From positions 1 through 61,435 of the forward strand of contig NZ_KN882184.1 of the NCBI RefSeq assembly GCF_000934755.1: 61,435 bases of DNA, given 5' to 3'. The stretch is from Desulfonatronovibrio magnus. GTDB taxonomy: Bacteria; Desulfobacterota; Desulfovibrionia; Desulfovibrionales; Desulfonatronovibrionaceae. Below, piece after piece: positions 49,124 through 57,424 of this stretch. The position numbers and the translations under genes were made by a program. How positions within the stretch are numbered: position 1 is the stretch's first letter; every line of letters starts with the position of its first letter. The notes beneath the pieces were generated by a model. The model made no database searches, had not been told where the DNA came from, and saw only the letters and a list, made by a program, of their open reading frames with translations.

Positions 49124-50413
49124 TTATTCCATCTTTTCTATTTTTAGAGGCAGCATTTCCAGAATAGAATGGTATTTTTCCAGCATGTCCCGCTCATCCC
49201 TTCCTCCAGCAAAAATGTTGGCCAATTCATAACTGTAGCTGTTCTGCACAGCTGCAAGCTCAGACAGCCTGTCGCCCTCTTTGAACAGAATTTTAATTTC
49301 AGTCTCAGGAAACTTGTCATGAACTGTTTTAATATCTTCCTGGCTGGGAACACTGGTCACAACTCCGTCTTCAAAGTGCCGGACCATAAAATGCGCGGCC
49401 ACGTTATAAGAGCCTTTTTTCTCCATGATGGGAGGTTTGCGGCCCAGACACAGGTCCACCATGATGGAAAAATGGGAATGACCGTGTACCTTGGAAAAAA
49501 TTTCGGTATGGGCCTGAGAAACCCTGGGGTTGATCTCCAGCAGATATATATGGTCAGCTGACTGATCATAGAAAAACTCAATATTAAACGGAGAATTGTC
49601 CAATCCTATGCCGGTTATGACTTTTCTGGCTATGTCCACCATCTTCTGCTGAATTTCCAGAGGCAGATTTGTTGGGTACTGGTACCTGCCGAATGACGTG
49701 CCGTCTTTCTCCCGGATGGAATCCACTATTCCATATGCCACAGCCTCGCCTTCAAAACAGTGACCTTCCAGAGTAACCTGAAATCCTCCCATGGGAGATT
49801 CAGCCAGGCACAGCTTTTTCAAGTCCGAAACCTCAGGCGGCAGATGAGCATACTTTTCAATAAAATACACAAAAGGTTCACAGATAAAGCCCACTCTTTC
49901 TCTGATTTCGGATATGGCTCTGCTGAAATCCTGCTCATTTTCTATTTTAAAACACATGAATGACTTAAAAGACTTGATGGGCTTAATCCAGTAAGGAAAC
50001 TTGACTTCAATTTTTTCCAATAAATGGTCTTCACAGGGATCAAAGACCTGAAAATCAGTTATATGTTCAGGAACAATTCTTTTCTGTTCCAGCCTGCTCC
50101 AGTATTTGTGCTCGCACTTGAGTACGCTTTCCAGACTTGGACCGGGAAGATTAAACCGCTTTGCCAGCACCGGGACCAGATCAGTACCCGGAAAATCATA
50201 GTATGAAGCTACTCCGTCAATGGAGCCTTCAAAGGATTCCATCCTCTTTATGGCCTTGTTTATCAGCTCTTTCATGTTGAAACATTCCACATCCCTGATC
50301 TCTGAATAATCCAGTGCTGAATAAAAATCGCACTCCTCTGCTTCGGGCAGTGCTTCTAGAAACCTTTTATTAAAGTCATCAAGCCCCACAATGAATATAT
50401 TCTTTTTTGACAT
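49124..50413 (-). CDS. ATP-grasp ligase
   Basis: A 429-residue ATP-grasp protein, which would couple ATP hydrolysis to formation of an amide or similar bond from a carboxylate. Visible are the ATP-binding lysine region 'FPYWIKPIKSFKSF', 'EGEAVAYGIVDSI', 'FNIEFFY' and the metal-binding 'LLEINPRVSQ' with E293 and N295. An N-terminal Rossmann-like pre-grasp domain begins 'MSKKNIFIVGLDDFNKRFLE'. The product is not predictable; neighbours are a CocE-type hydrolase and an SDR. The spacing of 77 bp to the hydrolase upstream and 31 bp to the SDR suggests one operon. Confidence 0.85.
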   Translation of the reverse strand: MSKKNIFIVGLDDFNKRFLEALPEAEECDFYSALDYSEIRDVECFNMKELINKAIKRMESFEGSIDGVASYYDFPGTDLVPVLAKRFNLPGPSLESVLKCEHKYWSRLEQKRIVPEHITDFQVFDPCEDHLLEKIEVKFPYWIKPIKSFKSFMCFKIENEQDFSRAISEIRERVGFICEPFVYFIEKYAHLPPEVSDLKKLCLAESPMGGFQVTLEGHCFEGEAVAYGIVDSIREKDGTSFGRYQYPTNLPLEIQQKMVDIARKVITGIGLDNSPFNIEFFYDQSADHIYLLEINPRVSQAHTEIFSKVHGHSHFSIMVDLCLGRKPPIMEKKGSYNVAAHFMVRHFEDGVVTSVPSQEDIKTVHDKFPETEIKILFKEGDRLSELAAVQNSYSYELANIFAGGRDERDMLEKYHSILEMLPLKIEKME

Positions 50414-50490
50414 GCAATAAACTCCTTTTGTAACACTGCAGCGACACTTTCAAAGGTCTAAACTATTACCTCCTTTTTTATGCCGGAGGG

Positions 50491-52500
50491 CTAAATCATG
50501 TCCCTGGGAATGGACTCATCCCAGCTTTTGCTGAAGATCCTTACCTCTCCATCATAGGCGTCAAGAGTTGCCAGAATTTTAAAATGTGAAGCCGTAGAGG
50601 TCATTATGGTTCTGGTTGTGGCGGACAGCTTTCGCTTATTCCTTTCAAAACTCCTTGTGGAGATAACCTCTCCACGGACTGAGTCATAGTTGTTTGAATA
50701 GTGAGAATAGATCTCCTGAACATCTCTTTGCATAGCTGTATCGTTATATTCAAGATATATTATGGGTTCATTGTTGATCACATTCACCTTGATCAGATTA
50801 TTGTGCAGATTATGCAGCACAGTCCATTCCTTTCTCTTTTCCCTGAGTTCCCGTGTTTCAATTCCTTCAAGAGGTGGAGGACAGTCAAATGGAAGTATGT
50901 CATGTTCAGCCTGGCTTGAATCACGCACAGGCAGAATCAGCTTTGAATTTTCCGGATGTACGGTCAATCGCGCTGCTTCCGGGGATGGCCAGGCCAGAGG
51001 CCAGTAGGATGTTGAAACGGACAGTCTGATTCTATGCCCGGCCGGAAAGCTCTGAGCCAGATAGTTCATTGGTACTTTTACTATGTATTTCTTATCAGGC
51101 TCGAGTTCTTCGGGAAATTCATGGCTGTCTCTGTGCGTCAGATTAAGCAGGCCAAAGGTTACCCTGGTGCCTCTTCCATCTTCAGCTATATCGGAAAGCC
51201 TCACCGCCACCATGGCCTGGGGCTTGCTGGAAGAAACTTCCAGTACAACTTCCGGCTTGCCCAGCACGTCTGTACGTCTTTCAAGAGGAGTTGTCTCAAA
51301 AGTCAATGCGCCTCCATCTTCCTGACGCTGATCCCAGGGAAGATCCATGGAATGATTGTAGGAACACCATTTTCCTCCAAAAAGCCCCACGCTCAGAGGG
51401 CTCTGGATTTTCATGGGTTTTTTTGCTGCTTCATCTACTTTGGTTTCCCTGTGCAGACCATATAAATCAAAATTATATTCTACATGTTCAATCCTGGGCG
51501 ACGGCCAGGTATCTTCCTGTATCCAGCGGCCAGGACTTTCTCGCAAAAGAGGAGACACTGAATCCTGCATCCAGGCCTGCAAGCGCGGTTCATCCATAAT
51601 TCCGGTTTCCTTGCCTTTGAGCCATTTATCCCACCATCTGAGACATTCCCCCAGAAAGTCCATACCATGTCCCAGTTCTCCCATGTGCGGATACTTATGC
51701 TCCCATGGGCCCACAAGACCTTTGACCGGTGACTCAAGGTTGTAGAGCAGCTTGAAAATGGTATTGGAGTATCCGTCAGCCCAGCCTCCCACGGCGTATA
51801 CAGGTATCTGAACGGCGCTGTAGTCTTCACAGACAGAAGCGTGTTTCCAGTAATGATTCCGTCTCTGGTGCTTGAGCCATTTTTTGATCCACAATCCGCT
51901 GCCTTCAAGTCTGTCCAGCCACATATCCTTCCATTTGTCTTTTACAACATCGGGATCAGGAGGAGAGGAGTTATAGGAAAACATGGTTGAGGCCCAGGAA
52001 AGCTTGTCTGTAAGCAGACATCCACCCATATAGTGGACATCATCGGCAAATCTGTCATCTGAAGAGCACACCGTGATAATGGCTTTAAGTTCCGGAGGCT
52101 GCAGAGCGGCTATCTGCAAGGCATTGAATCCCCCCCATGAGATGCCCATCATTCCCACCTTACCATTAGACCATTTCTGGGCCGCAATCCATCTCAGTAT
52201 CTCCAGCCCGTCGTCCAACTCATCCTGTAGGTATTCATCTCTTAGAATTCCTTCAGAATCTCCGCTTCCGCGCAGGTCAGCCCGGATACACGCATAACCG
52301 TTTCGGGCGAAAAAGCCGTGTATCTGAGAGTCTCGCTGGGCTGTGGAATCACTTTTTCTATAGGGAATATACTCCAGAATTGCAGGCACCGGCTTGTGGC
52401 CGGCAGATTCAGGCAGCCAGATCCTGGCAGCCAGTTTGCAGCCGTCTCGCATGGTTATCCATTGGTTCTCAATTACCTGAACATGTTCCGTCTTTTGCAT
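50491..52500 (-). CDS. CocE/NonD family hydrolase
   Basis: A 669-residue alpha/beta hydrolase of the X-Pro dipeptidyl-peptidase (S15)/CocE type. The nucleophile elbow is 'GISWGG' (S121); 'YIPYRKSD' and 'RADLRGSGDSEG' are family blocks, and 'GGWADGY' and 'GPWEHKYPHMGE' supply acid and histidine candidates. A C-terminal jelly-roll domain (X-Pro DAP C-term, 'YLAQSFPAGHRIRLSVSTSY') follows, plus an extra 130-residue tail not usual for the family. It hydrolyses an acyl or peptide bond of unknown kind. The chosen ATG has an AGGAGA site; an earlier ATG is less likely. It is first in a run with the ATP-grasp, SDR and PRTase genes. Confidence 0.87.
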   Translation of the reverse strand: MQKTEHVQVIENQWITMRDGCKLAARIWLPESAGHKPVPAILEYIPYRKSDSTAQRDSQIHGFFARNGYACIRADLRGSGDSEGILRDEYLQDELDDGLEILRWIAAQKWSNGKVGMMGISWGGFNALQIAALQPPELKAIITVCSSDDRFADDVHYMGGCLLTDKLSWASTMFSYNSSPPDPDVVKDKWKDMWLDRLEGSGLWIKKWLKHQRRNHYWKHASVCEDYSAVQIPVYAVGGWADGYSNTIFKLLYNLESPVKGLVGPWEHKYPHMGELGHGMDFLGECLRWWDKWLKGKETGIMDEPRLQAWMQDSVSPLLRESPGRWIQEDTWPSPRIEHVEYNFDLYGLHRETKVDEAAKKPMKIQSPLSVGLFGGKWCSYNHSMDLPWDQRQEDGGALTFETTPLERRTDVLGKPEVVLEVSSSKPQAMVAVRLSDIAEDGRGTRVTFGLLNLTHRDSHEFPEELEPDKKYIVKVPMNYLAQSFPAGHRIRLSVSTSYWPLAWPSPEAARLTVHPENSKLILPVRDSSQAEHDILPFDCPPPLEGIETRELREKRKEWTVLHNLHNNLIKVNVINNEPIIYLEYNDTAMQRDVQEIYSHYSNNYDSVRGEVISTRSFERNKRKLSATTRTIMTSTASHFKILATLDAYDGEVRIFSKSWDESIPRDMI

Positions 52501-52642
52501 TAATCTCTCCTGATCTTTTTTAAAGCAACTAAAGTCCGTCACCAGGTTTCTTTATCTGTATCTGTTCACCACATTTCTCTACTTCCAGATAAAGCCTGCA
52601 TCCTGATTTGTTTTCGCCATTGCTGCTTGTTTGACCAGCTTT

Positions 52643-52778
52643 GAGCCCGTTAGTCAAAATCATGGACAGGGACAGGCCTCTGGGCTGCTTGAATAAACAA
52701 ATGGTTTTGACTTACGGGCTCGTGCTGGGAGTTTGCAGCAACAGAAAACAAATCAGGATGCAGGCTGTACTCCCAGCA
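52643..52778. repeat. Nested inverted repeats upstream of the CocE gene
   Basis: GAGCCCGTTAGTCAAAATCA at 52643 pairs with 52701-52721 with two mismatches, and TGCTGGGAGT (52723-52732) pairs perfectly with ACTCCCAGCA (52769-52778). They lie in the 340-bp gap between the response-regulator and hydrolase genes, possibly as terminator-like or regulatory structures. Confidence 0.6.
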
Positions 52779-52843
52779 TGGTGAATAGTTACCTTTATCT
52801 TTACAATTAACTTTTAACTCCCGGATAATATACATATATCGGC

Positions 52844-53587
52844 TTAATTGGATGATATCAGTCTGTTCATGTATGCCGATTCCTCTTTGCTGTCCGGGAC
52901 TGCGACTCCGGGTATGAGATATGGATTGCCTGCCCCGTTCACCAGGCCGTGTTCCATGGCAAAGGTGGTCAATGCCGCCACATTGCGAAGTCCCAGTTTG
53001 TTCATGATGTTGGACCGATGCTTTTCCACGGTCTTGGCGCTGATATAAAGCATCTCCCCGATTTCTCTATTTTTGTAGCCTTCTGCAAGAAGCTTGAGCA
53101 CTTCACGTTCTCGCTGGGTAATTATCTCCCAGTCAGCATCTTCCTTGTTTTTTTTTCGTCCTTCCAGGTATCCTTCCACCACCTCTTCGGCAATGTCGGT
53201 ACAAACAAACTTCTGGCCTGCCACAATACTGCTCACGGCCATCATCATCTCATCCCTGCTGGTGTCTTTTATGCAATAACCGTTTGCCCCGGATTCAAAG
53301 GCATCCACAACGTGCTGATCAGACTTGTAGTCTGTAAGCACCATCACCTTCATATCCGGATATTCATTTTTCACCGAATTAAGCACGCTCACTCCACTGA
53401 GCCTGGGCAGAAAAAGATCCAGCAGCAGAAGGTCCGGTTCATGTTTTTTAATAGCTTCAACCGCTTCAATGCCGTCAAAAACTTCATCCACAACCTCAAG
53501 GTTATTTTCCTCCTCAAGCAAGGACCTTAAAAACTCTCTAAACATTTGAGGTCCTACCACAATCAGGACTTTTTTCTTTGATATCAT
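52844..53587 (-). CDS. NarL/LuxR-type response regulator with atypical receiver
   Basis: A 247-residue regulator with an N-terminal receiver (about 5-120) and a C-terminal LuxR HTH ('LTQREREVLKLLAEGYKNRE' style; 'TQREREVLKLLAEGYKNREI' is visible, then 'SAKTVEKHRSNIMNKLG'). The receiver keeps the phospho-acceptor aspartate (LLLLDLFLP), the conserved Thr (VLTDY) and Lys (CIKDT), but the acidic pair that binds magnesium, normally DD before the first helix, reads V11-G12 in 'LIVVGPQMFREFL'. So it may not be phosphorylated in the usual way. No histidine kinase lies nearby. The start has a GGAGGTGG site. It sits between the two stress/energy gene runs and could regulate both. Confidence 0.88.
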   Translation of the reverse strand: MISKKKVLIVVGPQMFREFLRSLLEEENNLEVVDEVFDGIEAVEAIKKHEPDLLLLDLFLPRLSGVSVLNSVKNEYPDMKVMVLTDYKSDQHVVDAFESGANGYCIKDTSRDEMMMAVSSIVAGQKFVCTDIAEEVVEGYLEGRKKNKEDADWEIITQREREVLKLLAEGYKNREIGEMLYISAKTVEKHRSNIMNKLGLRNVAALTTFAMEHGLVNGAGNPYLIPGVAVPDSKEESAYMNRLISSN

Positions 53588-53711
53588 AACCACCTCCGTC
53601 TGCTTTGATTTATTATTGAAATACAGCAACACAGCCTGAACCAGGGACACAGAATACTCAGCAGGCAAGCTGTTTCCTGCCGGATAACCTTATTTTTGGG
53701 TGACAACATTA

Positions 53712-54665
53712 TCAGTATCCCACAGAATCAAGGCCTTCTCTGAGAACTTTAGCTGAATCCTGCAAAGCCCTTTCTTCATCCTCTGCCAGGGGATTTGAAA
53801 ACACATAGCTGACTCCCTTGGATCCCAGAACGCAGGGCAGGGACAGGCAGACATCTTCAATGCCGTACTCCCCTTTCATCAAGGTGCCCACTGTAAGCAC
53901 GCTCTGCTGGTTCATGAATACAGCTTCAGTAATGCGGTTCATGGCCAGGGCTATGGCATAATACGTGGCACCCTTTTTTTCGATGATATGATAAGCTGCA
54001 TTGCGCACGTCTTCCTCGATCTCGGGCATTTTGGAATGAATGGATCTTGAACAGGCCTGGCACCAGTCCATAAGGGAAATGCCTGCAATATTGACCCGAC
54101 TCCAGACCAGGACCTCGCTGTCGCCGTGCTCGCCTATCACATAGCCGTGAACATTACGTGAATCTATGTTGTAAAATTCGGAAAGCAGGTACCTGAAGCG
54201 CATGGTGTCAAGCACAGTGCCTGAACTTATCACCCGCTCCGGCGGCAAACCCGAAACCTTGAGAGCCACATAGGTAAGAATGTCCACTGGATTGCTGACC
54301 ATAACCAGGATTGGGTCAGGATTGTGCTCCATAATCCTGGGCACAACATCTTCAACAATTTTGACATTACGCCTGGCCAGGTCCATTCTGGTCTCACCTT
54401 CTTTCTGATTGGCTCCGGCAGCAATGACCACCATCTGGGCGTCTTTGCACAGTTCATATCCGCCTGAGCGTATATCAACCGGCTTTGTAAACGGCAGTCC
54501 ATGACTCAGGTCCATTGCCTCGCCTTCAGCCTTTTCAGGTGTGCGGTTAATGAGGCTGATCTCTCTTACAAGTCCTTTGATGGTCATGGCGTAGGCATAC
54601 GACATGCCCACAAGGCCGGTGCCCACTATGGCCACCTTGCTGTGTCGTTTTGTTTTGTCATGCAT
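53712..54665 (-). CDS. ldh: L-lactate dehydrogenase
   Basis: A 317-residue NAD-dependent LDH of the LDH/MDH superfamily, interconverting pyruvate and L-lactate. It has the 'VGTGLVGMSYAYAM' NAD-binding loop, the substrate loop 'NQKEGETRMDLARRN' with the Gln that favours lactate over malate, and the catalytic H180 in 'IGEHGDSEVL'. Its ribosome binding site (AAGGAG) lies within the last bases of the P-type ATPase gene, 3 bp away, so the two are coupled. Sulfate reducers usually oxidise lactate with quinone-linked enzymes, so this enzyme may serve fermentation or the reverse flow from storage carbon. Confidence 0.92.
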   Translation of the reverse strand: MHDKTKRHSKVAIVGTGLVGMSYAYAMTIKGLVREISLINRTPEKAEGEAMDLSHGLPFTKPVDIRSGGYELCKDAQMVVIAAGANQKEGETRMDLARRNVKIVEDVVPRIMEHNPDPILVMVSNPVDILTYVALKVSGLPPERVISSGTVLDTMRFRYLLSEFYNIDSRNVHGYVIGEHGDSEVLVWSRVNIAGISLMDWCQACSRSIHSKMPEIEEDVRNAAYHIIEKKGATYYAIALAMNRITEAVFMNQQSVLTVGTLMKGEYGIEDVCLSLPCVLGSKGVSYVFSNPLAEDEERALQDSAKVLREGLDSVGY

Positions 54666-54668
54666 AAT

Positions 54669-57410
54669 TTACTCCTTATTGTCAGTGGTGTGCTGTTTAT
54701 TGCTTCTTTTTTCTGCGGCTTTTTTTCTACTCCAGCGGATGAACATCTTGTCTATCTCGGAGACCACAATAATTGTGGCACTTACCGCAACAATTACCGC
54801 CCATATTTCAAGGGATAAAGGTTCGGTGCTGAAAACCGCCTGCAGCCAGGACACATGAAGAATTCCCAGATGTGCCAGCAGAGCCAGCCCCACGCTGCCC
54901 AGCAAATACGGATTGCCCAGGGGATTCATCTGAAAAAGCGACCTGTGCATGGAACGGCAGTTAAAGACATGGAAAAACTGGAACATAACCATCTGGGTCA
55001 TGGCAACGCTTCGAGACATTTCCAGAGAAACATCCTGCTGCACAACCCACCAGAACACAGCCAGTGTTCCAATGGCCATGTAGATGCCGAAACCGATCAT
55101 ACGCATAAGCACAGGCTTATTGATTACACCCTCTTTTGGAGAACGGGGCGGCTCCCGAAGCAGACCGGGCTCACCTGGTTCAAATGCCAGGGATACGTCC
55201 TGCAGCCCCTTGGTCACAAGATTGATCCACAATACCTGGGCTGCCACATAAGGCAGATGCCATGGGCCGAAAAGAGCGGAGAGTATGGTGATTACAAGCC
55301 CCACACCAGTTGAAAGCAGAAAGTAGGTGACCTTTCTTATGTTTGCGAAAACAACCCGGCCTTCGCGCACGGCATTGGTTATGCTGGAAAAATTATCATC
55401 CGCCAGCACCATGTCCGAAGCCTCGCGGGCAACATCAGTTCCAGCCTTGCCCATGGCCACTCCCAGATGAGCTGCCTGAAGTGCAGGCGCGTCATTGACT
55501 CCGTCTCCTGTGACCGCCACTATATGACCATGCCCCTTGAGGGTTTCCACAAGCTTTAGTTTGTGCTCCGGTGAAACGCGTGCGTAGATATTGACTTCTT
55601 TTACAAGGTCATCAATATCATCATCAGACATGTCTTCGAGATTGCGGCCCTCTTCAGCACGACCGTCCTCGTCATCAAGGCCAAGCTGATGCCCGATGGC
55701 CCTGGCGGTTCTCGCGTGATCGCCTGTAAGCATAAGTACCCGGATGCCGGATTCATGGGCAGCTTTGACCGCATCCACAGCCTCTGGACGGACCGGATCT
55801 TCCAGACCCTGAAATCCGGCAAAAATAAGCCCATCTCCCGGATCATTGCCGTCAAAATTCTTCTGGTCCGTGGAGCCCAGAGCCAGACCAATAACCCTGT
55901 AGCCTTCATCAGCCAGCTCTTTAGCCGTTTCCCTGGCCTTATCCTTATCCAGATCTTCCTCCCCCCCGTCTGAGGTCAACTGTCTGCTGCACCGCTCCAG
56001 CACAGCTTCAGGTGCCCCTTTAAGGAAAACCCCAGTACCGTCCGGGGTTTCATTGAGAGTAGCCATAAACTTCTGTTCAGATTCAAAAGGAATAATATCC
56101 AGCTGGGAATACTCATTCCTGGTCTCTTTCAGGTCATATCCACCCTTTAAGGCACTGGCCAGAAGAGCCATTTCTGTTGGATCGCCACCTCCGCCTTCCT
56201 CCTTGTCCGGCAGACTGTCGGTTTCTGAGGCCAGAAGCCCGGCCAGCAGAATCTTTTTGACTGCCTCATCACCTTCTTCTTTATCTTCCTGGTCTGACTT
56301 TATTTCTCCGTCCGCGTTATATCCTGTTCCGGTTACCTGGTAACGGTTGCCCCCGGTCCAGATTGCCTTGACGGTCATCTGGTTTGCTGTGAGGGTCCCT
56401 GTTTTGTCAGAGCCGATCACAGTGGTTGAACCCAGGGTTTCCACAGCGGGCAGCTGCCGGATTATGGCGTTTCTTTTCGCCATGCGCTGGACGCCCACAG
56501 CCAGGGTCACAGTGAGTACTATGGGCAGGGCCTCTGGAACCGTACCCACAGCCAGGGCTACCGCGGTTCGAATAATCTCCCGCGGTTCCCAGCCCATGAG
56601 CAGACCCATGCCAATAACCACAAGGGATAATACAAACACGGCCACGCCAATGGCTTTACCCAGCCAGGCCATCTTTTCCTGGATGGGTGTTTCCACATCC
56701 CCCATTTCCTTTGTCTTCTCAGCAATGCGGCCCAGTTCGCTTACTTCTCCGGTGCGCACCGCAATACCCTTGCCCCGGCCTGAGGTGATATGGGTTCCGG
56801 CAAAAACCATGCTGTACTGATCTCCGGGAACGGCCTTATCATCATCCACAGCTTCGGTCTGCTTTCTTACAGGCTCAGATTCTCCGGTCAGAGCGGATTC
56901 ATCAGCTGCCAGATCTCTGGCTTCCAGCAGGCGGCAATCAGCCGGAACACTTCCCCCTGAGGCCATGACAACAATATCGCCGGGTACAACATCCTCACTG
57001 TTGATCTCCTCCTTTTGTCCGTCCCGAATGACTTTGGCCTTGGGAGCACTCATCTCGGCAAGAGATTGAATGGCCTTGCGGGCACGGGTTTCCTGAATAA
57101 AGCCGATGGCGCCGTTAAGTATGACCACTGCCATGATGACAGAGGCATCGATGATTTCCTGTATGAATAGAGATACAACAGCAGCTATGAGCAGAATATA
57201 GATGAGGGGATCTGTAAACTGGTGCAGCAGGATGACGTACCAGGATTTTTTTTCCCCTGTGCGAATTTTGTTGGGACCGTATTTATCCCTGCGTTTTTTA
57301 GACTCATCTCCGGACAGACCTTGCTGTTTATCGGTCTCAAATTCAGACAACAAGTCGCTGCTGTCCTTAGTATGCCATGCTGTTTCCTGTAGTTCCTGTT
57401 TATTTTTCAT
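54669..57410 (-). CDS. P-type cation-transporting ATPase (type II)
   Basis: A 913-residue P2-type ATPase with an N-terminal cation-ATPase domain, about ten helices, the TGES actuator motif ('ALTGESEPVRKQ'), 'VPEALPIVLTVTLAVG' in helix 4, phosphorylation site D335 in 'SDKTGTLTANQ', 'KGAPEAVLERC' in the nucleotide domain and 'VTGDGVNDAPAL' in the hinge. The PEALP helix 4 is close to PacL/CtpF-type calcium pumps; calcium, sodium or manganese are possible ions. CtpF of mycobacteria belongs to a dormancy regulon, a parallel with the PRTase encoded nearby. It lies 14 bp after ppsA and 3 bp before ldh, so these three form an operon. Confidence 0.93.
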   Translation of the reverse strand: MKNKQELQETAWHTKDSSDLLSEFETDKQQGLSGDESKKRRDKYGPNKIRTGEKKSWYVILLHQFTDPLIYILLIAAVVSLFIQEIIDASVIMAVVILNGAIGFIQETRARKAIQSLAEMSAPKAKVIRDGQKEEINSEDVVPGDIVVMASGGSVPADCRLLEARDLAADESALTGESEPVRKQTEAVDDDKAVPGDQYSMVFAGTHITSGRGKGIAVRTGEVSELGRIAEKTKEMGDVETPIQEKMAWLGKAIGVAVFVLSLVVIGMGLLMGWEPREIIRTAVALAVGTVPEALPIVLTVTLAVGVQRMAKRNAIIRQLPAVETLGSTTVIGSDKTGTLTANQMTVKAIWTGGNRYQVTGTGYNADGEIKSDQEDKEEGDEAVKKILLAGLLASETDSLPDKEEGGGGDPTEMALLASALKGGYDLKETRNEYSQLDIIPFESEQKFMATLNETPDGTGVFLKGAPEAVLERCSRQLTSDGGEEDLDKDKARETAKELADEGYRVIGLALGSTDQKNFDGNDPGDGLIFAGFQGLEDPVRPEAVDAVKAAHESGIRVLMLTGDHARTARAIGHQLGLDDEDGRAEEGRNLEDMSDDDIDDLVKEVNIYARVSPEHKLKLVETLKGHGHIVAVTGDGVNDAPALQAAHLGVAMGKAGTDVAREASDMVLADDNFSSITNAVREGRVVFANIRKVTYFLLSTGVGLVITILSALFGPWHLPYVAAQVLWINLVTKGLQDVSLAFEPGEPGLLREPPRSPKEGVINKPVLMRMIGFGIYMAIGTLAVFWWVVQQDVSLEMSRSVAMTQMVMFQFFHVFNCRSMHRSLFQMNPLGNPYLLGSVGLALLAHLGILHVSWLQAVFSTEPLSLEIWAVIVAVSATIIVVSEIDKMFIRWSRKKAAEKRSNKQHTTDNKE

Positions 57411-57424
57411 CTTTAACTCTCAAG

